Under the pieces are notes generated by a model. That model was not told where the DNA came from, made no database searches, and saw only the letters and a program-made list of their open reading frames with translations. From Clostridia bacterium (GTDB lineage: Bacteria; Bacillota; Clostridia; Oscillospirales; Acutalibacteraceae), in the NCBI GenBank assembly GCA_900763035.1, contig CAAFIS010000001.1, positions 1-9,720 on the forward strand: DNA of 9,720 bases, given 5' to 3'. Made by a program: the position numbers and the translations under genes. Positions 1 to 6,550 of the stretch are shown piece by piece (position 1 is the stretch's first letter; every line of letters begins with the position of its first letter).

Positions 1-1617
1 GCGCTCCCACCTGTCGCAAAGCGCCGTGATCTGATCGGTAAAGGCGGACAGATCCTTGTTCGATCCGCCGCGGTTCTGCTCGATGATCTGCAGCAGCCGC
101 CGACCGGCCGTCTGCAGCCGCCGGAACAGCCCGTCGGAACGGCTGCGGCCGTCGTCGGTGTGCACGCGGCGCGCCGCCAGCCGCTCGCGGCTGCCGGGGG
201 ACAGCTCCTCGCCGCCCGGCAGTGCGTACACCGCGCCGGGATACGGTGCGATGGCCGGCACGCCCAGCCGCTCGGTCACGGCGGCGGCAAAGGTGTCGCA
301 TACCGTGTCGCTGCCGTGATCGACGAACACGCGCTGCGGCTTTTCCGGCAGCGCCGAAAGCCACGAGAGCAGCATATCCCGGTCCGCGTGGCCGCTGATG
401 CCCTCCAGCGTCTCGATATGCGCGCGCACCATGATCTCCTCGCCGAACAGGCGCACGCTCTGCGCGCCCTCCGTGATCTTGCGCCCCACCGTGCCCTCCG
501 ACTGATAGCCGACGAACAGCACCGTGCATTCCGGCCGCCATAGGTTGTGCTTGAGGTGGTGACGGATGCGCCCCGCCTCGCACATCCCGGAGGCGGACAG
601 GATCACCTTGGGCGTTTTATCGAAGTTGATCTGGCGGGATTCGTCGCTCGTCACCGCCAGATGCAGATCCGGGAAGGTGATCGGATCCTCCCCGCGCGCC
701 AGCAGGGCCAGCGTTTCGTCGTCGTAATAGGGGCGCATCCCGTCGCTGCCGGAGTAGATGTTCGTCGCCTCGACGGCCAGTGGGCTGTCCACCCACACCG
801 GGAAGCGGTCGTGCCCGCGCAGGCGGCCTTCGGCTTTGATCTGCCGCAGCAGATACAGCAGCTCCTGCGTCCGGCCGACGGCGAAGCACGGGATCACGAC
901 GTTGCCGCCGCGATCGAACGTTTCCTGCAGCACGTGCGTCAGGTGTGCGGCATAGTCCGGCCGCGCGCCGTGCAGCCGGTCGCCGTAGGTCGATTCGATG
1001 ATCACCGTGTCGGCAGCGGGCGGCGTCTGCGGATCGCGGATCAGCGGCCGGTGCACGTTGCCGATATCCCCGGAAAACAGCAGCCGCTCCGTTTTGCCGT
1101 TTTCCGTCACCGTGACACTGATGCTGGCCGAGCCCAGCAGATGCCCCGCGTCGGTGAAACGGATCTGCACGCCGTCGAACAGGTCGATGTCCGTGCCGTA
1201 GCCGTACGGGCAGAACTGCCGGATCGTGCGCTGCGCGTCCTCGGCCGTGTACAGCGGGACGTATTCGTCGCCGCTGCCGCGCTTTGCTTTGCGGTTGCGC
1301 CATTCTGCCTCGAACTCTTGGATGTGCGCGCTGTCCAGCAGCATGATCCGGCACAGCGCCGCCGTCGCGCCCGTGGCATAGATCTTGCCGGCGTAGCCGT
1401 TTTTCACCAGCTCCGGCAGACGGCCGGAATGGTCGATGTGCGCGTGCGTCAGCAGCACGGCGTCCAGCTCGCCGGGCGCGACGGGCAGCGGTGCATTTTG
1501 ATAGATGTCCAGCCCCTGCTCCATGCCGCAGTCGATCAGGATGCGGCGTCCCGCCGCCTCCAGCAGCATACATGAGCCGGTGACCTCATGTGCCGCGCCA
1601 AGGAAGGTCAGTTTCAT
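1..1617 (-). CDS. Beta-CASP metallo-beta-lactamase ribonuclease (MBL fold, RNA-specificity domain), 3' end outside the window
   Basis: 539 codons are open from the ATG at 1617 to the window edge with no stop, so the C-terminus is missing, probably by little because relatives are about 530-550 residues. The protein begins MKLTFLGAAHEVTGS. Metal-binding motif 2, HAHIDHSG, is at residues 58-65, DAGH at 156-159 and LFSGDIGN at 180-187. The beta-CASP part includes STYGD near 209-213, CFAVGRTQE at 244-252, the ASGMCEAGR block at 342-350, and SGHADRD with a downstream DHG (433-435) near the C-terminus. These are the ordered motifs of the CPSF-73/RNase J-like superfamily, in the Ysh1-like group annotated in bacteria as an RNA-specificity-domain exonuclease. 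All expected metal ligands appear present, so it is probably an active cytoplasmic RNA-processing enzyme; whether exo- or endonuclease is not visible. GAAAGGGG lies about 10 bases before the ATG and supports this start. The gene is transcribed divergently from the two-component system. Confidence 0.93.
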   Translation of the reverse strand, partial: MKLTFLGAAHEVTGSCMLLEAAGRRILIDCGMEQGLDIYQNAPLPVAPGELDAVLLTHAHIDHSGRLPELVKNGYAGKIYATGATAALCRIMLLDSAHIQEFEAEWRNRKAKRGSGDEYVPLYTAEDAQRTIRQFCPYGYGTDIDLFDGVQIRFTDAGHLLGSASISVTVTENGKTERLLFSGDIGNVHRPLIRDPQTPPAADTVIIESTYGDRLHGARPDYAAHLTHVLQETFDRGGNVVIPCFAVGRTQELLYLLRQIKAEGRLRGHDRFPVWVDSPLAVEATNIYSGSDGMRPYYDDETLALLARGEDPITFPDLHLAVTSDESRQINFDKTPKVILSASGMCEAGRIRHHLKHNLWRPECTVLFVGYQSEGTVGRKITEGAQSVRLFGEEIMVRAHIETLEGISGHADRDMLLSWLSALPEKPQRVFVDHGSDTVCDTFAAAVTERLGVPAIAPYPGAVYALPGGEELSPGSRERLAARRVHTDDGRSRSDGLFRRLQTAGRRLLQIIEQNRGGSNKDLSAFTDQITALCDRWER

Positions 1618-1642
1618 CGGTATTTCGCCCCTTTCACTGTCG

Positions 1643-1651
1643 ATGATATCA
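1643..1651 (-). promoter_or_regulatory. Extended -10 promoter for the beta-CASP ribonuclease gene
   Basis: Read on the minus strand, the sequence TGATATCAT is an extended -10 (TG, one base, then TATCAT). It lies about 25 bases before the ATG at 1617. No good -35 box is found 16-18 bases upstream, which is usual for extended -10 promoters. The predicted leader is short, about 18-20 bases, and begins almost at the GAAAGGGG ribosome-binding site. Confidence 0.45.
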
Positions 1652-1718
1652 CGCCTTGGCAAAAAGTGCATGAACAGACTGTAAAGATCCTCGATAAAAC
1701 GATCGGACCGGCATAAGG

Positions 1719-1744
1719 GTCCGGGCGCTGCCCGGGCTTTATTT
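1719..1744 (+). terminator. Terminator-like hairpin without an obvious gene to terminate
   Basis: CCGGGC (1721-1726) pairs with GCCCGG (1730-1735) across a GCT loop, extended by a T·G and a G-C pair. It is followed on the plus strand by TTTATTT (1738-1744). The form fits a rho-independent terminator, but no plus-strand gene lies upstream of it in the window. It may block antisense transcription or be a relic. Confidence 0.4.
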
Positions 1745-2014
1745 GTCGGATCGTCCGAACGTGCCGAGCCTTGGCGCTTTCGGCATGTTCGCCGCCTGCG
1801 GGCGATCGCATGCGAAGGGAGACCATGAAGCCGTTCCGGCGGACTGCGGAAAACGGCCCTCGGTCATTTTCGGGGGTGCGATAACGGGATCGGTGATCCG
1901 TACGGCCCAACGCCGCGCCCAACATCCTTTTCCTCCGCAGCGATCGGCCTTGCTGCTCTTGGTCAAGCTAAAAATGATACGGTTTTTTCACAGATCGGTC
2001 ATATTTTCGGGTTA

Positions 2015-2023
2015 TGCTATAGG
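2015..2023 (+). promoter_or_regulatory. Possible extended -10 promoter for the two-component operon
   Basis: TGCTATAGG at 2015-2023 fits an extended -10 (TG, one base, TATAGG). No convincing -35 box is seen. Transcription would start near 2030, giving a leader of only about 14 bases that begins within the AAAAGGAGGGGG ribosome-binding site, so the real promoter could instead lie slightly upstream in the AT-rich stretch. Confidence 0.3.
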
Positions 2024-2043
2024 ATGAAAAGGAGGGGGAAGCG

Positions 2044-2742
2044 ATGGCGGAGCAAAAAAAGACGATCCTGATCGCGGATGACGAGGTGCGGATGCGCCGC
2101 ATCCTGTGCGATTATCTCAGCATCAAGGGCTATGACGTGGTCGAGGCCGCCGACGGCGTCGAGGCGATGGAGCAGCTGGAGCGGCACAAGATCGACCTTG
2201 CGATCTTGGACGTGATGATGCCGCGCATGGACGGACTGGAGGTCTGCCGCCGGATCCGCGCGCACGGCAGCCTGCCGGTGATCATGCTGACGGCGCGCGA
2301 CGGCGAGGAGGACGAGCTGGACGGGTTTTCCGTCGGTGCGGACGAGTACATCGCCAAGCCCTTCAGCTTAAAGATCCTGATTGCGCGGGTGGAGGCGGTG
2401 CTGCGCCGTGGGCAGCCCGGCGCACCGGCCGTGCCGGACGCGCAGACCGAGGGATTGACCGTGGATGCTGCCGGACGCACGGTGCGCGTCGACGGGCAGC
2501 CGGTGGAGCTGACCTATACCGAGTATGAGCTGCTGACCTACCTGATGAAAAACCGCGGCATCGCGCTGTCGCGCGACCGGATCTTGGAATGCGTGTGGCG
2601 CTTCGATTATGACGGCGACGCGCGCACGGTGGACACGCACATCAAAAAACTGCGCAGCAAGCTGGGCGCGCGCGGCAGCTATATCCGCACGATCCGCGGC
2701 ATCGGCTACAAATTCGATCCCACGCCGGAGGAGCAGGCATGA
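2044..2742 (+). CDS. OmpR/PhoB-family response regulator
   Basis: A 232-residue DNA-binding response regulator. The receiver domain spans residues about 7-120: acidic pair D12-D13, phospho-acceptor D56 in LDVMMPRMDG, T83 in MLTA and K105 in AKPF, so all phosphotransfer residues are present. After a short linker (122-135), the winged-helix effector domain covers about 138-227, with RTVDTHIKKLRSKLG (194-208) and IRTIRGIGYKF near the end, typical of the OmpR/PhoB recognition helix and wing. Length matches the family norm. The strong AGGAGGGGG site 5-7 bases before the ATG fixes the start. Its stop overlaps the ATG of the downstream kinase by four bases, so the two are translationally coupled. 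It presumably receives phosphate from that kinase and acts as a transcription factor; target genes cannot be told from the sequence. Confidence 0.96.
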   Translation: MAEQKKTILIADDEVRMRRILCDYLSIKGYDVVEAADGVEAMEQLERHKIDLAILDVMMPRMDGLEVCRRIRAHGSLPVIMLTARDGEEDELDGFSVGADEYIAKPFSLKILIARVEAVLRRGQPGAPAVPDAQTEGLTVDAAGRTVRVDGQPVELTYTEYELLTYLMKNRGIALSRDRILECVWRFDYDGDARTVDTHIKKLRSKLGARGSYIRTIRGIGYKFDPTPEEQA

Positions 2743-4244
2743 GGCGGGGGAAAAGGCCCGCCATCGGTGCGCATTCGCTGGTGTGGAAGCTGTTCGGCTG
2801 GACGGCAGGCTGCATCGCGGCGGTGCTGCTGGCGGTGCTGCTGTTCGATACCTTCGCGCTCAAAAGCTATTATGTCCGCGAAAAGCAAAAACAGGTGGAG
2901 CAGGCGTTCTCGTCCGTCAATGCGGCGTGTAACGATATCGACGCTCTGCAGAGCCGTCTGGACGAGCTGCAGGACCGCGGCGCGGTCTCCACCGTGCTGT
3001 GGTCCGGCGGCCGCGTGCTGTACGGCACGATCAATTTCGAGCGGTTCCGGATGCTGGGTCATCTGGCCTATCCGCCGGGCGAGTACGATATGACCGTCAC
3101 CCGCGAGGACAGCTTCATGGGCGATGTGCACGACGGGCAGGCGATCCTGCTGGTCGGCACACTGGATAACGGCTGGCATATCTATCAGCGCGCATCCGTG
3201 GCCGCGATCGAGGAGAGCGTGGCGCTGCAGAACCGCTTTTTGCTGACCGTCGGCTCCGGCGCGCTGGTGCTGGGGCTGCTGATGGTGCTGTGGGTCGCCC
3301 GGCGTTATGTGCGCCCGATCCGGGAGCTGGGGGACGTGGCCGACCGCGTGGCGCGGCTGGAGCTGTCCGCCCGGTGCGGCAGCACCCGGCGCGACGAATT
3401 GGGCGAGCTGGGACGCAGCGTCGACGCGATGGCCGAGGCGCTGGAGCGCGCCGTGGGCGAGCTGCAAAGCGCCAACCGGCAGCTGGAGGAGGACATCCGC
3501 CAAAAGGACCGGCAGGATGCCGCGCGGCGGGCGTTCATCGCCAACGTGTCGCACGAGCTGAAAACGCCGATCGCGCTGATCGGCAGCTATGCCGAGGCGT
3601 TGCGCGAGAACGTGGCGGCCGGCGGCGAGGTGCGGGACGAATACTGCGCCGTGATCGAGGACGAGGTGCACCGCATCGGCCAGATGCTGCGCCGGATGAC
3701 CATGCTGATGCAGCTGGAGGACGGCAGCGACCGGCTGGAGCCGGAGCGCTTTGACATCACGGAGCTGGCGACCAACCTGTGCACGCGGCTGCGGCCGTCG
3801 TTTTCGGCGCGGTCGATCGCGCTGGCCGCGCCGGAAAACGGCAGCGTGTTCGTCGTGGGCGACCCGTATCTGATCGAGAACGTGCTGGAGAATTATCTCT
3901 CCAATGCCCTGCACCACACGCCGGACGGCGGCCGCACCGCGGTAAAGATCGTCCCGCTGTGGGAAAACGGCCGCCCCGCACGCGTGCGGATCGCGGTCGA
4001 GAACACCGGCAGCCATATCCCGCCCGAGGAGCTGTCTCGGATCTGGGAAAGCTTCTATAAGGTCGACAAGGCGCGCACGCGCGCCTACGGCGGCAGCGGG
4101 ATCGGCCTGTCGGTCGTCGCCGCGATCATGAATGCGCACGGGATGCCCTATGGGGTCGAGAACACGGCGGACGGCGTGCGCTTCACGATCGAGCTTTCGG
4201 CCGGCGATGTCCCCTCTTGCATAGAGCCGCCGGATACGCTATAA
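2739..4244 (+). CDS. HAMP-containing sensor histidine kinase
   Basis: A 501-residue membrane sensor kinase, partner of the response regulator it overlaps by ATGA. Order of parts: first membrane helix about residues 20-41; an extracytoplasmic segment about 42-165 with no recognised domain; second helix about 168-187; HAMP linker about 188-240 continuing into a coiled coil; HisKA dimerisation helix with phospho-acceptor H272 in NVSHELKTP; then the HATPase_c domain with N box (N385, N389), the G1-type motif ENTG (421-424, Asn where many kinases have Asp) and G2 motif GGSGIGLS (451-458). ENTG with the following FYKVDKAR block is common in VanS-like kinases, so it is probably active. The start is supported by GGAGGAG just upstream and the overlap. 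The final codons contain the promoter of the next gene. The stimulus is unknown. Confidence 0.95.
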   Translation: MRRGKRPAIGAHSLVWKLFGWTAGCIAAVLLAVLLFDTFALKSYYVREKQKQVEQAFSSVNAACNDIDALQSRLDELQDRGAVSTVLWSGGRVLYGTINFERFRMLGHLAYPPGEYDMTVTREDSFMGDVHDGQAILLVGTLDNGWHIYQRASVAAIEESVALQNRFLLTVGSGALVLGLLMVLWVARRYVRPIRELGDVADRVARLELSARCGSTRRDELGELGRSVDAMAEALERAVGELQSANRQLEEDIRQKDRQDAARRAFIANVSHELKTPIALIGSYAEALRENVAAGGEVRDEYCAVIEDEVHRIGQMLRRMTMLMQLEDGSDRLEPERFDITELATNLCTRLRPSFSARSIALAAPENGSVFVVGDPYLIENVLENYLSNALHHTPDGGRTAVKIVPLWENGRPARVRIAVENTGSHIPPEELSRIWESFYKVDKARTRAYGGSGIGLSVVAAIMNAHGMPYGVENTADGVRFTIELSAGDVPSCIEPPDTL

Positions 4245-4245
4245 T
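4217..4245 (+). promoter_or_regulatory. SigA-type promoter for gpsA inside the end of the kinase gene
   Basis: TTGCAT (4217-4222) and a perfect TATAAT (4240-4245) are separated by exactly 17 bases, an excellent housekeeping promoter. The -10 hexamer contains the TAA stop codon of the kinase gene (4242-4244). A start near 4252 gives a leader of about 30 bases before the gpsA ATG, which has a strong ribosome-binding site. Confidence 0.85.
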
Positions 4246-4281
4246 ATAACGGAAAACGGATAGGATGAAGGAGGATACGCT

Positions 4282-5349
4282 ATGGGTACCGATCGGGCGC
4301 AAAAGGTGGCGGTGCTCGGCGCAGGCACATGGGGCATCGCGCTGGCACGGCTGCTGTGTCTGTCCGGCAAGCAGGTGACGGTCTGGTCCGCCTTGCCGCA
4401 GGAGCTGGAAACGCTCGCGCACACCGGTGTGCATCCCAAGCTGCCGGGCGTGGAGCTGCCGCCGCAGCTGCACTACACCGGTTCGCTTTCGGAAGCGTGC
4501 GCCGGGCAGGATATGCTGGTGTTCGCCGTGCCGTCGGTGTTCGTGCGGCAAACGGCGCGCGCGGCGCGGCCGTTCGTCCCGCACGGGATGATCGTGGTCG
4601 ATGCCGCCAAGGGCATCGAGAACGATACGCTGATGACGATGACCGAGGTCATCGCGGACGAGCTGCAGGATCCCACCGTGCGGCTGGTCGCGCTGTCCGG
4701 CCCCACGCACGCCGAGGAGGTGGCGCGGGATATGTTCACCACGATCGTGGCGGCCTGCCGCGATCATGCGACGGCCGAATATGTGCAGCGCACCTTCACC
4801 ACCCGCGCCCTGCGCGTGTACACCAGCGTGGATATCCGCGGCATCGAGGTGTGCGGCGCGCTCAAAAATGTGATCGCGCTCGCGGTGGGGATCTCGCACG
4901 GGCTGGGCTACGGCGATAATGCCCGCGCCGCCCTGATCACCCGCGGGCTGGCGGAGCTGACCCGTCTTGGCGAAAAGCTGCACTGCCATCCGCAGACCTT
5001 CAGCGGCCTGACCGGCATGGGCGACCTGATCGTGACCTGTACCAGCCGCCACAGCCGCAACAACCGCTGCGGCGAGCTGATCGGCCTTGGCCGCACGCCG
5101 CGGCAGGCAGTCGAGGAGGTCGGCATGGTCGTGGAGGGGCTGTATGCCCTGCCCGCCGCCGTGCGTCTGGCGGAGCTGTGGCAGGTGGATATGCCGATCG
5201 TGCAAAGCGTGCACGCCATCATCGATGACGGCGTGCCGCCGCAGCAGGCGGTCGAGCTGCTGCTCTCCCGTGCCCTGCGCTCCGAGCTGCCGACGACCGA
5301 TGCGCCCGCCGAACCGCCCGCGATGAACAAGGGCTGCCCGATGATCTGA
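4282..5349 (+). CDS. gpsA: NAD(P)H-dependent glycerol-3-phosphate dehydrogenase
   Basis: A 355-residue cytoplasmic enzyme reducing dihydroxyacetone phosphate to sn-glycerol 3-phosphate, the backbone for phospholipid synthesis. The N-terminal Rossmann fold shows GAGTWG (13-18). FAVPS (81-85) and DAAKGIE (107-113) follow, then the substrate-side motif LSGPTHAEEVA (138-148). The C-terminal helical domain carries the catalytic lysine K195 in GALKN, the GISHGLGYGDNARAALITRG block, and SGLTGMGDLIVTC (241-253). All key residues are present and the length is slightly longer than the usual 330-340 because of a polar tail after about residue 335. AAGGAGG lies 7 bases before the ATG. It follows the kinase gene by 37 bases without a terminator, so read-through is possible, but it has its own strong promoter. 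A terminator starts 4 bases after the stop. Confidence 0.97.
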   Translation: MGTDRAQKVAVLGAGTWGIALARLLCLSGKQVTVWSALPQELETLAHTGVHPKLPGVELPPQLHYTGSLSEACAGQDMLVFAVPSVFVRQTARAARPFVPHGMIVVDAAKGIENDTLMTMTEVIADELQDPTVRLVALSGPTHAEEVARDMFTTIVAACRDHATAEYVQRTFTTRALRVYTSVDIRGIEVCGALKNVIALAVGISHGLGYGDNARAALITRGLAELTRLGEKLHCHPQTFSGLTGMGDLIVTCTSRHSRNNRCGELIGLGRTPRQAVEEVGMVVEGLYALPAAVRLAELWQVDMPIVQSVHAIIDDGVPPQQAVELLLSRALRSELPTTDAPAEPPAMNKGCPMI

Positions 5350-5353
5350 CGCC

Positions 5354-5385
5354 AAAAAAAGCTGCCCCGCGGGGCAGCTTTTTTT
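5354..5385. terminator. Symmetrical bidirectional terminator between gpsA and the ABC operon
   Basis: Seven A, a perfectly palindromic GC-rich stem (GCTGCCCCG/CGGGGCAGC, 5361-5378), then seven T. It functions as an intrinsic terminator in both directions: for gpsA on the plus strand and for the convergent ABC importer operon on the minus strand. Confidence 0.95.
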
Positions 5386-5408
5386 GTATCGAGCACGGCC
5401 CTGCCGCG

Positions 5409-5480
5409 TTATTTTTCGGCCGCAAGAGCGGCCTTCGCAAAGCTGCTGTTGACCGCGTCGTCGACCGGTGCGGATGACCG
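5409..5480 (-). pseudogene. Remnant 3' end of a second substrate-binding protein gene
   Basis: On the minus strand, directly after the stop of the intact binding-protein gene, about 22 codons read SAPVDDAVNSSFAKAALAAEK and then stop (TAA at 5409-5411). This aligns with the C-terminus of the intact protein (SPAPFDDVVNNSFAEAAL, then STGK and stop) with roughly 14 of 22 residues matching and both ending at the same place. It has no start or upstream body of its own. The differences are spread and mostly conservative, so it looks like the end of a diverged paralogue left after a deletion rather than a fresh tandem copy. Confidence 0.8.
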
Positions 5481-5482
5481 TA

Positions 5483-6496
5483 TCATTTCCCTGTCGAGAG
5501 AGCGGCTTCCGCAAAGCTGTTGTTGACTACGTCGTCAAAGGGAGCGGGGGAGGTCAGCTCGCCGGCGGCGGTCATGACCTCCTGCAGCCGGTCGAAGGAC
5601 GCGCGCATCATGCGCGGGTCGGTGTTCCACGCGCCGATGGCACGGTAGCTCTCCACCGCGCGGACGAGCAGACTGCGCTCGGTGTCAGGGAACTGTCCGG
5701 CCACCGCGTCGGCGATCTCCTCGGCCGAATGCTCCGCCACCCACTGCTGCCCGCGGTACAGCGCGTTCGTGAAGCGCTGCACAAGATCGGCGTTCTTTGC
5801 CAGATAGCTCTTTTTGGCAAAATACGCGGTGTAGGGGATCTCGCCCGAGGCCTCGCCGACCGAGGCGACGATGTACGCCTTGCCCTGCTGCTGCAGCATG
5901 GATGCCGTCGGCTCGAAGGCGGTCACATAGTCGCCCGTGCCGCCGGTGAACGCGGCCGTCATCATGGAGTACTGCATACTGCTGTCCAGCGTGACGTCGT
6001 GCTCCGGCTCCAGCCCGTTTTTGCGCAGCACGTGCATCAGTGTCATGTACGGTACGCCGCCCTTGCGGCCGGGCAGCAGCGTTTTGCCGCGCAGCTTCGT
6101 CCAGTCGAATTTCTCGTCCGGCTGCCGGGCCAGCAGGAACGAGCCGTCGCACTTCGTCACCTGCGCGAACACCTGCGTGTGATCCTCCTTGCCCTCGTTA
6201 TAGACATAGATCGACGCCTCCGGCCCGGCAAAGCCGATGTCGATGCTGCCGGACAGCACCGCCGCCATGACGGCGTCCGCGCCCTGCCCGTTCGTCAGCT
6301 CCACGTCCAGCCCTTCGTCGGCAAAGAACCCCAGCGACAGCGCCGCGTACTGCGGCGCATAGAAGATGGAATGCGTGACCTCGCACAAACGGATGCGGCC
6401 ATGGGTGCTGCCGCATCCGGCGGCCGTCAGCAGGACGGGCAGCACCAGCGCGACGGCGCAGAACAGGCAGAGCACCTTACGGATGGGATGCTTCAT
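5483..6496 (-). CDS. NitT/TauT-type ABC importer substrate-binding lipoprotein
   Basis: A 337-residue extracytoplasmic solute receptor. A lipoprotein signal peptide (positively charged start, hydrophobic 9-24) ends at a lipobox-like TAAGC with C28 as the lipidated residue. The mature part has the SsuA/THI5-like (NMT1) layout: SIFYAPQYAALSLGFFADEG (43-62), a segment rich in small residues with GSIDIGFAGPEA (83-94), and a hinge/second lobe through about residue 300. It captures solute and delivers it to the permease-ATPase pair encoded upstream. AAAGGA lies about 9 bases before the ATG. The family binds nitrate, sulfonates, taurine or thiamine pyrimidine precursors; no residue pattern decides among these and no TPP riboswitch is visible near the operon, so the substrate is unassigned. 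A remnant of a related gene follows immediately. Confidence 0.9.
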   Translation of the reverse strand: MKHPIRKVLCLFCAVALVLPVLLTAAGCGSTHGRIRLCEVTHSIFYAPQYAALSLGFFADEGLDVELTNGQGADAVMAAVLSGSIDIGFAGPEASIYVYNEGKEDHTQVFAQVTKCDGSFLLARQPDEKFDWTKLRGKTLLPGRKGGVPYMTLMHVLRKNGLEPEHDVTLDSSMQYSMMTAAFTGGTGDYVTAFEPTASMLQQQGKAYIVASVGEASGEIPYTAYFAKKSYLAKNADLVQRFTNALYRGQQWVAEHSAEEIADAVAGQFPDTERSLLVRAVESYRAIGAWNTDPRMMRASFDRLQEVMTAAGELTSPAPFDDVVNNSFAEAALSTGK

Positions 6497-6534
6497 AACG
6501 TTTCCTTTCTCCCGCAGCGGCGGGGCAGGGGCGG

Positions 6535-6550
6535 CGGGCCGTCAGGCCCG
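6535..6550 (-). other. GC hairpin holding the permease stop codon
   Basis: CGGGCC and GGCCCG form a six-pair perfect stem whose four-base loop (TGAC on the minus strand) contains the TGA stop of the permease gene. No T tract follows, so it is not an intrinsic terminator. It could protect or partition the operon mRNA between the permease and binding-protein genes. Confidence 0.45.

Larger units (their letters stand above)
1618..2043. other. Gene-free divergent intergenic region
   Basis: This stretch of about 425 bases separates the divergent ribonuclease and response-regulator genes. Open frames exist on both strands, but none has a ribosome-binding site or recognisable protein motifs; their composition looks like read-through of GC-rich DNA. 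It holds the extended -10 of the ribonuclease gene, a terminator-like hairpin at 1719-1744, and an AT-richer segment from about 1965 to 2025 that should contain the response-regulator promoter. No RNA gene was recognised. Confidence 0.6.

Noticed and set aside
547..1575. Open frames on both strands inside the ribonuclease gene (342 and 318 codons)
   Set aside because: The true frame is the minus-strand one starting at 1617, which shows the ordered metallo-beta-lactamase and beta-CASP motifs; the others are shadows.
1743..2027. Possible 94-residue protein in the gene-free interval
   Set aside because: It would need a TTG start without a ribosome-binding site and it shows no motif.
2706..4139. 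Long open frame (477 codons) antisense to the histidine kinase
   Set aside because: It lies opposite a gene with clear kinase motifs, is rich in His, Arg, Ala and Gln, and has no domain; such shadows are expected in GC-rich coding DNA.
4183..5514. Long open frame (443 codons) antisense to gpsA
   Set aside because: It crosses the bidirectional terminator and opposes an intact gpsA; composition is that of a shadow frame.
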